Shown: positions 16,881-26,000 of the stretch, piece by piece
How positions within the stretch are numbered: the first letter of the stretch is position 1
Layout: every line of letters begins with the position of its first letter
From: an uncultured Paracoccaceae bacterium
Lineage (GTDB): Bacteria; Pseudomonadota; Alphaproteobacteria; Rhodobacterales; Rhodobacteraceae
DNA: 57,956 nt
Direction: 5' to 3'
NCBI GenBank assembly: GCA_938002605.1
Contig: CALLAF010000043.1
Coordinates: forward strand, 1-57,956
Program-made: the position numbers and the translations under genes
The notes under the pieces: model-generated
What the model saw: the letters and a program-made list of their open reading frames with translations, nothing else
Databases searched by the model: none
Told to the model about the DNA's origin: nothing

Positions 16881-18866
16881 TTAGAACGTCAGTTCTGCAG
16901 ACAACCTTAGGGATTGGCCTGTTTCGTAAAGAGGCTCTACATCGTCAGGAAAATCCTGCCCGTATGTTGCGCGTGCAACATATTGTTCATCAAACAGGTT
17001 GTTGATTTCAGCATGTAAGCTCAGCCCTTCGATACTTTCCGGTTCGTATTCAACGAATGTGTTTACAACCGTATATCCAGCAATCGTTACACCCGAAGCA
17101 GCACCGCTGTAGTCAAGCGCGATTTCTGCATCGCCACCAAATACAACGCCATTTGCGAATTCATGTGCTGTCTGCAACGAGATAATTTCGCCCATCGGAA
17201 TTGTCAGGTAGTTCCCGGTGTAGGAATCCGGTGCCTCATCATTCACTTCTGTCTCGATATTTGCGTATCCGATCCGGAAGAAACCGCTATCCCAATTCGT
17301 TGAAAACCCAACTTCATAACCTGTCGACGATACATCCGCTGTAAGCGCTGGACCAAAGCGCCATGACGCTGCGCGTGAATTATCAATATCGGTTGAGAAT
17401 ACTTTACCGTCGATCGCCCATGTGCCAGTTGCGTAAGTCGCAGCAACATATAGGTTTTCAGAAGTGACATCTTCGATGTCGTCGGTTGAATAGTCCCATG
17501 CCGAGTTCATGATGTAGTTTTCAGCGAGCGCGATGCCGCCCCAAACCTGTGAATACCCCGCGCCAATGGTCAGACGGTCGTTCAAATCAACCTCACCCGA
17601 GGCATTGAAAGAAAGGCCTTCGGTTGATTGGGTGGACCCATCAATACCAGTGAAGTCTTGGAAATCGGCACGAAACCCAGCTGACAGGCGCGTCCGTTCT
17701 GTCGGCTCAAGACGAAGTTGGGTAAACAGGCCAACATTCACCAGTTCTTCTTGACCAACGTCATTCCAAGCTGGGGTGGCCGCGTAGAGGAATTCGTATG
17801 ACGCCTCATCACTAAAGAAGTCGACACCGACATTCACGTCGCCATTTGATAGGGCAAATTTATTTGAAATCTCACCGTTCAGGCTCGTGGTTTCACCATA
17901 CGCGTATTGCTCAGTGGACAGGTCATATTCGTCATTGATCAGTTCCGTGCCACTGTATGACAAGCGAATGTAAGGATCCCAAAGCCCTGTCGCGCGGGTG
18001 TTCGTGTATTCAAGGCTATAGTTTGTGCGCGTCAGATCATAGGTCCGCGTTTCTGGCACAGGTCTTCCACCGAAGATTGTGCCGATATTTGCACGGTAGG
18101 GCCGCGCTGCGTCATCGCCGATATCTTCCATCGAGAATTCAAAACGGTGACCCTCTTCGCTCTCGTATGCGACCTTACCTAACAGGCTCAGGAGTTCAGT
18201 GCTGGACCCAACGATCTCGTCGCCGTTACCATCGAAACGATTTTCACCCGTCGCGTAGCGCGCAAAAGCAAGCACTTCGAGACCGCCTTCGCGGCCAAGT
18301 AGCGTCAGGCTGTTGGTAAGGATGTCACCGTTAGATGCATATTCAAGTTTGTATGCACCGCCAAAATTGTCGCCTGCATCCAATAGATCCGCAACATCAC
18401 GTGTTTCATAGTCGAGCGCACCAGCAAGCGCGCCGGGGCCTGCATCTGCGGGGGCTACGCCGGGATCAATGCTGACTGCTTGTAGCAGAGACGGATCAAT
18501 CAGGGTCGTCGTGTTGTGGTGGAATACGCGGTTGTTTTGGCGCGCGCCATCAATCGAAATCGCGAGGTTGTTTTCTTCGATGCCGTTGACATACAGCTTT
18601 TGTGACATCGGAATCGAGCTACCTACAGCCAGCGTTGGTTCTGCCACAAAAAGTTCAGATAGATCGGCAGGATTTGAGAGCGCAAGACCCTCGCTGGTGA
18701 CGGATACGCCGTCTTCTGCTTCTGGATTTAATGCTGTCGATAGCAAAATGCGGCCCAGCATAAATGGCGCGTCTGACGCATTGTCAGTTGCTGCTATATC
18801 TTGGGCAGAAAGGCTGGCAGGCCCCATACCAAGCAAAATGCAGGTCGTTAATCGTAGGTTTTTCAT
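16881..18866 (-). CDS. TonB-dependent outer-membrane receptor of the RiPP cluster
   Basis: A 661-residue receptor with signal peptide (1-22), a possible TonB box at GRILLSTA, a plug domain with LYVNGIEENNLAISIDGARQ and DPGVAPADAGPGALAGALDY, and a beta barrel ending in SAELTF. The plug resembles receptors for haem or metal chelates, but it is not closely like the haem receptor at 11177. It starts 151 bases after the dehydrogenase stop, on the same strand as all the RiPP genes, with AGGGGAATGAGTT before the ATG and no hairpin terminator seen in the gap. It probably belongs to the same transcription unit. I infer uptake of the RiPP product, perhaps loaded with metal or haem; a simple neighbouring receptor is the alternative. 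Confidence 0.82.
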   Translation of the reverse strand: MKNLRLTTCILLGMGPASLSAQDIAATDNASDAPFMLGRILLSTALNPEAEDGVSVTSEGLALSNPADLSELFVAEPTLAVGSSIPMSQKLYVNGIEENNLAISIDGARQNNRVFHHNTTTLIDPSLLQAVSIDPGVAPADAGPGALAGALDYETRDVADLLDAGDNFGGAYKLEYASNGDILTNSLTLLGREGGLEVLAFARYATGENRFDGNGDEIVGSSTELLSLLGKVAYESEEGHRFEFSMEDIGDDAARPYRANIGTIFGGRPVPETRTYDLTRTNYSLEYTNTRATGLWDPYIRLSYSGTELINDEYDLSTEQYAYGETTSLNGEISNKFALSNGDVNVGVDFFSDEASYEFLYAATPAWNDVGQEELVNVGLFTQLRLEPTERTRLSAGFRADFQDFTGIDGSTQSTEGLSFNASGEVDLNDRLTIGAGYSQVWGGIALAENYIMNSAWDYSTDDIEDVTSENLYVAATYATGTWAIDGKVFSTDIDNSRAASWRFGPALTADVSSTGYEVGFSTNWDSGFFRIGYANIETEVNDEAPDSYTGNYLTIPMGEIISLQTAHEFANGVVFGGDAEIALDYSGAASGVTIAGYTVVNTFVEYEPESIEGLSLHAEINNLFDEQYVARATYGQDFPDDVEPLYETGQSLRLSAELTF

Positions 18867-19017
18867 AACTCATTCCCCTAGGTTGCAAATTAGGGGGCTG
18901 AGCGAATGCGTGGCTACCTCGATACGGCACCCAATTTATCAAGATCATTGCATCTGCAAGAGATGGGAAAGAGTAAATTGGCGATCGTTGCAAACCAGTG
19001 ACAGCTTATCCTAAGGG

Positions 19018-19770
19018 CTAGTCGGTAGTTGCAGTGGCCCCGAGCCCGACCGCGTAGATGATCGCCTCGGTTTGGCCATCCAAACCAATGAGATCATTCA
19101 GCACGCTATCGGAATATCCGCCTAAGCAGAGGCTTGATAGTGCCATATCTGTCGCGGCTAAACACAGGTTTTGGGTGACGTGCCCTGCTTCGAGAAAGAT
19201 ATATCGGTAACCGCGCGGCCCATATTTGCGCTGCGTCCGCGCGAACGCGGCCCCAATACACAAAACAACCGGTGCTTGAGCAACAAATGACCACGTCAAG
19301 AACGCCTCGCGCGCCTGATTTTCCCATGGGCCCTCTTGCATGACCTCAAGATCGTCGGCCTTGCTGTCGTAGTGGTAAATTCCCTTGGCAAGCCCGTCGA
19401 CGTTTCGAACCAGCGCGTAAATCTCAAGCGGATATAACCCACCCGCCGATGGTACCGGACGTCGCAAGACCTGCACGCCGCCCTCAATTTTATCGGGCCC
19501 AAGCGTTTTATACCCGGCACGCAGCAATGCCGCGAAATCGTGCAAGGCTAGCGGCGTATCAGCAAAGGCGCGCGTTGATCTACGTGCGGCGGCAAGCTGA
19601 TCAATGGTTCCAGCAGCTGTATCCGGCAAGGCAATGCGCGCAGCCTGTGGGTCGCTTTTGGTCTCTTGCGAAAACGGTGCGTGGGGACGCAGATTTTCAT
19701 TAACCCACGGTTCTGAATTCAGGTGAAACAGGCGCGAAAGACCGGTGGTATCGTTGACGTCACTGCTCAT
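19018..19770 (-). CDS. SagB-type FMN dehydrogenase of a TOMM/azole RiPP cluster
   Basis: A 250-residue nitroreductase-fold protein. The hallmarks RRSTRAFADTPL (near residue 64) and PSAGGLYPLEIYALV (near residue 110), with the later IYHYDSKADDLEVM, match the SagB/ThcOx dehydrogenase family. These enzymes use FMN to oxidise thiazolines and oxazolines to thiazoles and oxazoles. Its presence next to a YcaO protein predicts that the product carries true azoles. It begins three bases after the YcaO stop. The cytosolic location is expected, as there is no signal peptide. A general nitroreductase is unlikely given the neighbours. Confidence 0.88.
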   Translation of the reverse strand: MSSDVNDTTGLSRLFHLNSEPWVNENLRPHAPFSQETKSDPQAARIALPDTAAGTIDQLAAARRSTRAFADTPLALHDFAALLRAGYKTLGPDKIEGGVQVLRRPVPSAGGLYPLEIYALVRNVDGLAKGIYHYDSKADDLEVMQEGPWENQAREAFLTWSFVAQAPVVLCIGAAFARTQRKYGPRGYRYIFLEAGHVTQNLCLAATDMALSSLCLGGYSDSVLNDLIGLDGQTEAIIYAVGLGATATTD

Positions 19771-19773
19771 ATG

Positions 19774-21072
19774 CTATGCCAATGGATGCGGGCAGGGGTT
19801 AAGCTCGGCTTCGGTCAGCGGGGTGTCGCGAAAACCCCAAGTCACCGGCGCATCGTACAGACGCGCACCGCCAAACCGGCCTTGGTCGTGTCCAAAGTGG
19901 ATCGGCTGCATTCCTGTCGCGATCACCCGTACAACCCGTGGTCCAAGTGGCGCAATATCGGGTGCTGTAATATCGGCATAGGCCACGCGTGCGCCTGTTT
20001 TCACGGCGGTGTCTATTGTTAATGCAAGGGCCTCTTGGTTTGTTGTGCAAGTTGGGCGTGGCAGGTCGTCCAACGTCACGGTTGCGCCCGATTGGGTCAG
20101 AAAATCGAATTCCCCCGCATGTGCAGGGATTGCGTGATAAAGCGGGTGGTCATCAATGTTTTTCACATCCGCGTAGGATTTTAACCGGGTCTGATAATCG
20201 TTGTTATGCATCCGCGCGGCCATTCCGGGGCGCAATTGGCACAGTTCAAATATCGATTTATCAATGGCCGCTGCCGGGTCGATATCACAGCCTAAGCCCA
20301 CCAGACGGTAGCCGCTTGGTTCTTCAGCGATGGCCATGATCACATAGGGAGCTTGGTCGGTATAAAGCGACAAGAGCCTGACTTTGACCCCGAACCGATC
20401 ATAGTGGCGGATGATTTGCGCGGCGTTGCAACCGCTTTGCGGGGTTTCGATTGTGGTGGCTGGGAGCCGATTCAACCACGTGATCATAAAGGCGTCACGC
20501 TCGATCACCTCGTTTAACCCACCCAAGATCGCGTGGGTTAAATCCCGACCTGCAGCCAGCCCATTTGACGTGACAGCGGTGAAATAATCCGCGGAATTTG
20601 GTGGCGGGCCCACCAAATAGACAAGCGCTGCGGGCATATCAACCGCCACGCCCGCGGGAAGCTCTGTTCCCTTAATCCAGCTCGTTTGGTTTGTCCGCGA
20701 CCACGGTCGGTAAGCCCCGCTATTGGCGTATTGATCGCTAGAATACAGCACAGATTCCGCAGGGGTAATCGCGGTGTCAGACGCCGGCCCAACATGCAGG
20801 CGGGCTGGGTCCCAGTGAAATGCGCAATAGCGTTCCATTGCTTCGCCCAGCGCGGCAAGTTTGGCCGCCTCTTCGGTCAGCCCTTTGCCTCCGGTCAGAC
20901 GCATCGCGAGCGGTACAGTCTGAAAATTGTAATTTGTGAGCGTCGCGTTCCACAGATGCGGCGGGCTGGGTTCTTCGGGGCCACGGGCTTGTGGGGATAG
21001 GTCTGTCACGATCCCGCAACGGCTGCTCACCAATGCTTCGGTCAACCTTGCGGCATCAATGCGGTCATTCAT
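19774..21072 (-). CDS. YcaO cyclodehydratase (SagD-like) of a TOMM/azole RiPP cluster
   Basis: A 432-residue YcaO-domain protein. The ATP-binding motifs are visible: GEAMER at residues 76-81, NEVIERDAF at 187-195, and E276, Q279 and R281 in FELCQLRPGMA. The C-terminus ends in PCPHP (426-430), the PxPxP motif characteristic of azoline-forming YcaO enzymes. It uses ATP to cyclise Cys, Ser or Thr side chains onto the preceding backbone amide. It is separate from, not fused to, the E1-like partner encoded upstream, whose stop overlaps its start (ATGA). All catalytic motifs look intact. Confidence 0.92.
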   Translation of the reverse strand: MNDRIDAARLTEALVSSRCGIVTDLSPQARGPEEPSPPHLWNATLTNYNFQTVPLAMRLTGGKGLTEEAAKLAALGEAMERYCAFHWDPARLHVGPASDTAITPAESVLYSSDQYANSGAYRPWSRTNQTSWIKGTELPAGVAVDMPAALVYLVGPPPNSADYFTAVTSNGLAAGRDLTHAILGGLNEVIERDAFMITWLNRLPATTIETPQSGCNAAQIIRHYDRFGVKVRLLSLYTDQAPYVIMAIAEEPSGYRLVGLGCDIDPAAAIDKSIFELCQLRPGMAARMHNNDYQTRLKSYADVKNIDDHPLYHAIPAHAGEFDFLTQSGATVTLDDLPRPTCTTNQEALALTIDTAVKTGARVAYADITAPDIAPLGPRVVRVIATGMQPIHFGHDQGRFGGARLYDAPVTWGFRDTPLTEAELNPCPHPLA

Positions 21073-22178
21073 TGCGTACCAACCTGATCACCACTGCAAA
21101 CGGGGCAGCCGGGTTTGCGCAACACCATGTGTTTTTCCATCCGCAGGCCAGGCAAGCCAACCACGATAAAGCGCCCGTCAAGGTTCGGGGCACTGGCCCC
21201 GGTAAGCCAAGTCAAAGCTTCGGCGGATAGCATACCGCCAACAATATCCGCAGAGGGCGCAAGATTTTCGCGCTTTCCAGACAGGTCCGTGCGCAAGTGG
21301 TCAAGGTGTTGTTCAACAGCAAATCGCGATTGCGGGTTCGTCGCCCCTGCAATTTCGCGCAGCCGCCAACACATATAGCAAGGCGCGTTTGCGCTGTGGA
21401 AAAAACCGGGTCCAATGACAAGTTCGGTGCCTTCAAGAGATGCCGCCATCCACGGCACCCGCGATTCCCGGCATGCAAGGTTGAGCAATAGTGCGAGGTT
21501 CAGTTCCCCCGATTCAACGCAGCATAGCACAAGCGACGCGCCGTCCACATGCTGCTTCATCGCGGTGACATCGGCAGGGCGAGACCCAACGGCGGTCAAC
21601 GCGGTTGCACTATCGTTTTGTGTCAGCGTCGATGCCAGCATTTCTGCGCGGTTTTCACCAATATCGTCGGGCTTGTAGATGCCAGAAAAATATAGATCGG
21701 TTGTGGCAACAGGCGCTGGATCGACAATTGTCAGTCTACCAACACCTGCGGCGACCATTGCCCGTGCGGTGATTGCCCCATGCGATCCGGCCCCCACGAT
21801 CACCACATGCGCATCGGTCAGTTTATGCTGGGCTGCGCGGCCTTCTGGGGCCGCTTCGCCAAGCCAACCAAGTTGTGGCACGTGCTGTGGTCGGTGGTTG
21901 TCGCCTTCTACTACAATCCCTTGCGCTGCAAGCATATTGAGTGAAGCCACAACATCATCCTTTTGAAACACATGTGCAACTTTTTCGCATATCTGATCAA
22001 CAGTGAATGCGCCGGTTAGCAGCGGTAAAACACTGTCTTCAAAGGCCTGAAACGACTTCCCCTTCAGCGTCAGGTTACGCCGCCACGACACAATCCGAAA
22101 GACGTCATCATCATTCGTGTGTGCCTTGTCAGTCCAATGCAAAAAACATGCTGGCAGCATAGGTTTGTTAAGCTGCAT
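21069..22178 (-). CDS. ThiF/E1-like leader-binding partner (SagC/ocin-ThiF type) of the cyclodehydratase
   Basis: A 369-residue protein. Residues about 1-95 form a small winged-helix-like region, as in RiPP recognition elements. A Rossmann domain follows, with VVIVGAGSHGAITARA (125-140). Two CxxC pairs, C267/C270 (CYMC) and C358/C361 (CPVC), should hold a structural zinc as in E1-like proteins. In these systems the protein binds the leader of the precursor and presents it to the YcaO enzyme. It is the first enzyme gene after the precursor, 111 bases downstream of it, with two hairpins in the gap. The GAGxxG site may or may not still bind nucleotide. Confidence 0.88.
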   Translation of the reverse strand: MQLNKPMLPACFLHWTDKAHTNDDDVFRIVSWRRNLTLKGKSFQAFEDSVLPLLTGAFTVDQICEKVAHVFQKDDVVASLNMLAAQGIVVEGDNHRPQHVPQLGWLGEAAPEGRAAQHKLTDAHVVIVGAGSHGAITARAMVAAGVGRLTIVDPAPVATTDLYFSGIYKPDDIGENRAEMLASTLTQNDSATALTAVGSRPADVTAMKQHVDGASLVLCCVESGELNLALLLNLACRESRVPWMAASLEGTELVIGPGFFHSANAPCYMCWRLREIAGATNPQSRFAVEQHLDHLRTDLSGKRENLAPSADIVGGMLSAEALTWLTGASAPNLDGRFIVVGLPGLRMEKHMVLRKPGCPVCSGDQVGTQ

Positions 22179-22237
22179 CTATTTCTTGTCCCCGGATCAC
22201 GTCTTTTAGGCCTGGAGCGAACAGAGCCTCAGACATG

Positions 22238-22264
22238 TTGGCCTGCTGAAAATCAGCAGGCCAA
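22238..22264 (-). other. perfect 12-bp hairpin between precursor and modification genes
   Basis: TTGGCCTGCTGA and TCAGCAGGCCAA flank a three-base loop. It lies between the precursor terminator and the E1-like gene and has no U-tract on either strand. It may block 3' exonucleases or read-through, helping to keep precursor transcripts more abundant than those for the enzymes. Confidence 0.6.
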
Positions 22265-22276
22265 ATTCGTTGAAAA

Positions 22277-22300
22277 ACGACGATCCAGATTAATCGTCGT
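22277..22300 (-). terminator. intrinsic terminator of the precursor gene
   Basis: On the minus strand an 8-bp stem (ACGACGAT with ATCGTCGT, loop of eight) overlaps the precursor stop codon and is followed by TTTTTC. It should end many transcripts straight after the precursor, with read-through feeding the enzyme genes. Confidence 0.6.
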
Positions 22301-22769
22301 CTGATTTTTTATCGTCAGCGGGAACTGTGCCGGGCATGCAAGCACCCATACATGCACCAGCGGCGGGCATGCAGGCACCCATGCAAGCGTTTGCAGGTGG
22401 CATACATGCCCCTGATGTCATGCAAGCGCCCATACATGCAGTAGCGGCGGGCATACATGCCAACATACAAGCGTTGGCTGATGTCATACATGCACCTGAG
22501 CCCATACATGCGCCAGCGGCAGGCATGCAAGCCGTGTTCATACAAGCACCAACAGAAGAAGTCATGCACGCGCCCGACCCCATACAAGCGCCAGCCGCGG
22601 GCATACACGCCCCCATGCAAGCGTTCGCAGATGTCATACATGCGCCCAACGCAGCGGCAACCTTGTGGTATGCCGCAAGCTCTGCTTCGGTGAAGTTTCC
22701 ACAGCCCAATTTGTCTTCCAAATCGGAGACACGCATCTCGAGGCTTTTGGTTTCGTTATTATCAGTCAT
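22290..22769 (-). CDS. RiPP precursor peptide with 18 Ala-Cys-Met repeats
   Basis: A 159-residue peptide in three parts. Residues 1-42 are a charged helical leader (SLEMRVSDLEDKLGCGNFTE and on to VAAALG). Residues 43-147 are built only from short units that each begin with ACM: ACMG, ACMTSAN, ACMPAAG, ACMGSG and close variants, 18 in all. Residues 148-159 are an acidic tail (PADDKKSDDD). The core has 18 Cys plus about a dozen Ser/Thr; one more Cys is in the leader. A higher-order pattern ACMTS.., ACMx, ACMPAAx, ACMGx repeats about three to four times. The gene precedes ThiF-like, YcaO and SagB-like genes on the same strand, so the cysteines are the likely cyclisation sites. GGGA lies eight bases before the ATG. 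I know of no family with this repeat; function is unassigned. Confidence 0.9.
   Translation of the reverse strand: MTDNNETKSLEMRVSDLEDKLGCGNFTEAELAAYHKVAAALGACMTSANACMGACMPAAGACMGSGACMTSSVGACMNTACMPAAGACMGSGACMTSANACMLACMPAATACMGACMTSGACMPPANACMGACMPAAGACMGACMPGTVPADDKKSDDD
22329..22643 (-). repeat. DNA repeat encoding the ACM units of the precursor
   Basis: A 315-base tract made of 12-24-base units, each carrying GC(N)-TG(C/T)-ATG. On the plus strand it appears as recurring CATGCAAGC and CATACATGC. Unit length varies in multiples of three, so the reading frame is kept. Such a tract can grow or shrink by slippage or recombination, and copy number may differ between strains. Confidence 0.85.
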
Positions 22770-23018
22770 AATGGTTCCCAGAAAATTACTTTATTGGGCA
22801 AAGCCTTGCACAAATTAACGTTTTGGTCAAACTCTGCAGATGGCCTATGTCGCAACAATCTATCGCGATCGTTCGCGTTTTGAAGTTGCCGTCAATTCTT
22901 GACCGCTAGCGCTATCAGAAAACTAGTTTGCGTGTTTTCCATGTGATAGGAAACTGAGAGGAACTTAGAAAATGGCCTATGTGGGTAAGACCGATAACGC
23001 GTCGGGGATTTGACTACG
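22770..23018. other. divergent control region of precursor and cyclase genes
   Basis: No gene is seen in these 249 bases. On the minus strand TTGACG and TTGACC hexamers occur upstream of the precursor but neither has a good -10 at the right distance. A short inverted repeat GTCAA-TTC-TTGAC is present near 22891-22903. The promoters remain unplaced. Confidence 0.4.
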
Positions 23019-26000
23019 ATGCCAAGCATTGAAAATTGGTTGGCTGATATCGGCCTTCAGAAATATGCGAAGGCCTTTGAGGAGGCAGAGATCGACGTTG
23101 AGACGTTGCCCGAACTGTTTGAAGATGATCTCAAAGAGCTTGGTCTGCCCTTAGGCCCGCGTCGCAAAATTTGGGGCGCGATCACACGGGCCGCCGCAGC
23201 AAGCCAACCTGCTCTTTTGCGCGACGATGTTAAGGTACCGGTCGCCACTTCCGCTGAACGCCGACACTTGACCGTTATGTTTGTTGACCTTGTTGGGTCG
23301 ACTGAAATGGTCATGCGGTTGGACGCCGAAGATATGCGCGAGATCATCACGCAGTATCAGCAAGCCGTTGCGAGCGTCGTCGATGCATATGCGGGGTTTG
23401 TCGCCACTCTCTTGGGCGATGGCATGCTGTGTTATTTCGGCTGGCCCCATGCAAACGAAGACGACACAGACAGGGCGGTGCGCGCGGGTTTAGCGGTTAT
23501 TGAGGCCACGAAACAAATCACGACCCCTGATGGTGCAGAACTTGCGTCGCGGGTGGGTATCGCGTCCGGGGTCGTTGTTGTCGGTGACCTTACCGGGGGC
23601 GGTGCCCGGCAAGAGGCTGCGGCGATCGGGAAAACCCCTAATTTGGCGGCGCGATTGCAGTCAGTGGCGGAACCCAATCAGCTGGTCATACCAGGTGAAA
23701 TGCTGCCGCTCTTGGGTGCGACGTTCAAATTTACGCCGCTTGGCGCACATGACCTAAAGGGGATCGGGCGCCCGATTGAGGCGTTTGTGGTCGAAGGCGA
23801 AACCAGCGCGAAAAGTAGGTTTGAGGCGCGCAGAACTGGATCGTTGATCCCAATTGTGGGGCGCGAAAACGAGATTGAAACAGTTTTGAGCCGCTGGGCA
23901 CATGCGCAGACTGGGCAGGGTCAAATGGTCTTGTTAAGCGGTGAGGCAGGTATCGGTAAATCGCGCACCGTCCAAGCCGTAGTGGACGCAAGCCTAGCAG
24001 ATGATCACACGCGGCTAATTTATCAATGCTCTCCGTATCACACAGAAAGTGCATTTTACCCATTTGTCCAACAACTTAGCGATGCTGCGCGGTTCACTGC
24101 AGATGACACGACTGAAGATCGCCTTGATAAGATCGAAGCGCTCTTTAAGGCTTCCCCGGCTACCCATGGGGTGATCGCGCTTCTTCTTGGGCTCGACGGC
24201 AGCGCGCGCTATGGTGAAACCGACGCAACTCCGACCCAGCAACGCGCCCACATGATGCAGGCTTTGGTCGAAATATTGCTGCGCATGGCCCGAAAAAAGC
24301 CGGTGCTACTTGTTTTTGAAGACTTGCATTGGATTGATCCAACATCGCTAGAGTTGTTGGATTTTATTCTTGCGGCGCTGCCCGGCCAACGCATTATGAT
24401 CTTGGCGACCACCCGCCCGCCGTTCGACCATGATTTTGGACACGTTCCCAGTATCACGCGCCTACAACTTAACCGCCTGACAAGGGGAATGACCTACGCG
24501 ATTGTGGCAAAGTTGACTGGCGGGAAACCCCTGCCAGAAAAGATCATGAATATTATCGTGCGCCGCACCGATGGTGTGCCTTTGTTTATTGAAGAACTTA
24601 CAAAGACAATTCTTGAATCCGGGGCGCTCACGGAAGACGAAAGCGGCTATCAGGTTAACGATGCACTTGATGATTTTGCGATACCTGCGACGCTCCAAGA
24701 CAGTTTGATGGCGCGGCTTGATCGCTTGACTCCAATCAAAGAAATTGCGCAAATCGCTGCTTGTGTCGGACGTGCGTTTAGTCATCAACTGATGACTCAA
24801 ATCTGCGACATTCCCGAGGCCGAATTAGATGATGCGTTCGACCAGTTGGTTGCCGCAGAGCTGATCCACCGACATGGGGTCGCCCCGCAGGTGCAATATA
24901 TATTCAAACACGCGTTGGTGCGCGACGCAGCCTATGAAAGTCTGGTCAAAGAACGTCGAACAGTGTTTCATAAACGTATTCTTACGGCTCTTGAGGCAGA
25001 GCCAGACACCGCCCCCGAGCTTTTGGCGACCCACGCAGAAGCCGCGCGGCTTACTGATCGCGCCATCACGCTCTGGCTGGCGGCGGGAAAGGCCGCCATT
25101 TCGCGCCCAGCCTATAAAGAAGGCGAGACACATCTACGCCGCGCGATCGCGTTGAATGCACCTAAGGCCGCGACCGACGATAAGGCAGCTTTGGCAACCG
25201 CGATTGCGCTTAAGGTGCAGTTGTTTGTGGCGCTTTCTCCTGGCAAAGGACTCTGGTCAGACGAGGCCGTCGCAACACTCGAAGAAGCATTGGATATGGC
25301 CGACAAAGTTGGCGAAACACCCCTGCGCGGGGATATTATCTATGGCCTCCTGATGAGCAGCTATTTCCGAGGCCGGCTTGAAATCAGCGTTGCCCGTGCG
25401 GATGAGCTTAAGGGATTGGCCGAAGTATCCGGGGACACCGCGCAACTTCTAGTCGCGAAAAGGTTAGCTGCAATTGGGCGCCTTAAGATGGGGCGCTTTG
25501 TTGAGTCCCAACCTTATCTGGATGAAGCCGAAGCACTGAGCGAACAAGTCGCGAGCGAAAACCTTGCGGCCCGCTTTGGTCATGACCCGATTGTTGGGCT
25601 GCAAATCTATCAATCACTCGCAGCGACGTTTCGCGGCCAAACCCAACGTGCCAATAACTATCGGACGATTGCAGAAGATCGCGCCCGTATTATTGGTCAC
25701 ACGAACACGACCTGTGCGATGCTTGGTCTTTTTGTAATTTGCGCACATGCTGCGAATGACGTCACCGCTGAAAGGCGCCATCTGAGCATCTTACGGCCGC
25801 TGATCAACGAACATAACGTCGCCTCCTCACATCTGTGGGCCGAAGCGACATATGCATTGCTACGGATGGCCGACGGGGACGCTTTGGGGCTTGATGCTTT
25901 CCGCGCAGCCGAAGCAAAAATGCTTGAAGTTGGTATTCGCCTGCTTGTCCCGGGCAATCGTGTGGTTGGCGCACGGCGGGCACTGGCCTTAGGACTTGTG

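Noticed and set aside
22329-22643. Possible CRISPR array
   Set aside because: Units are 12-24 bases with no unique spacers, keep the reading frame and encode the precursor core.
22327-22818. Repeat-rich open frame on the plus strand opposite the precursor
   Set aside because: It is the shadow of the ACM repeat. The minus-strand reading has a sensible leader, cysteines and the same direction as the RiPP enzymes.
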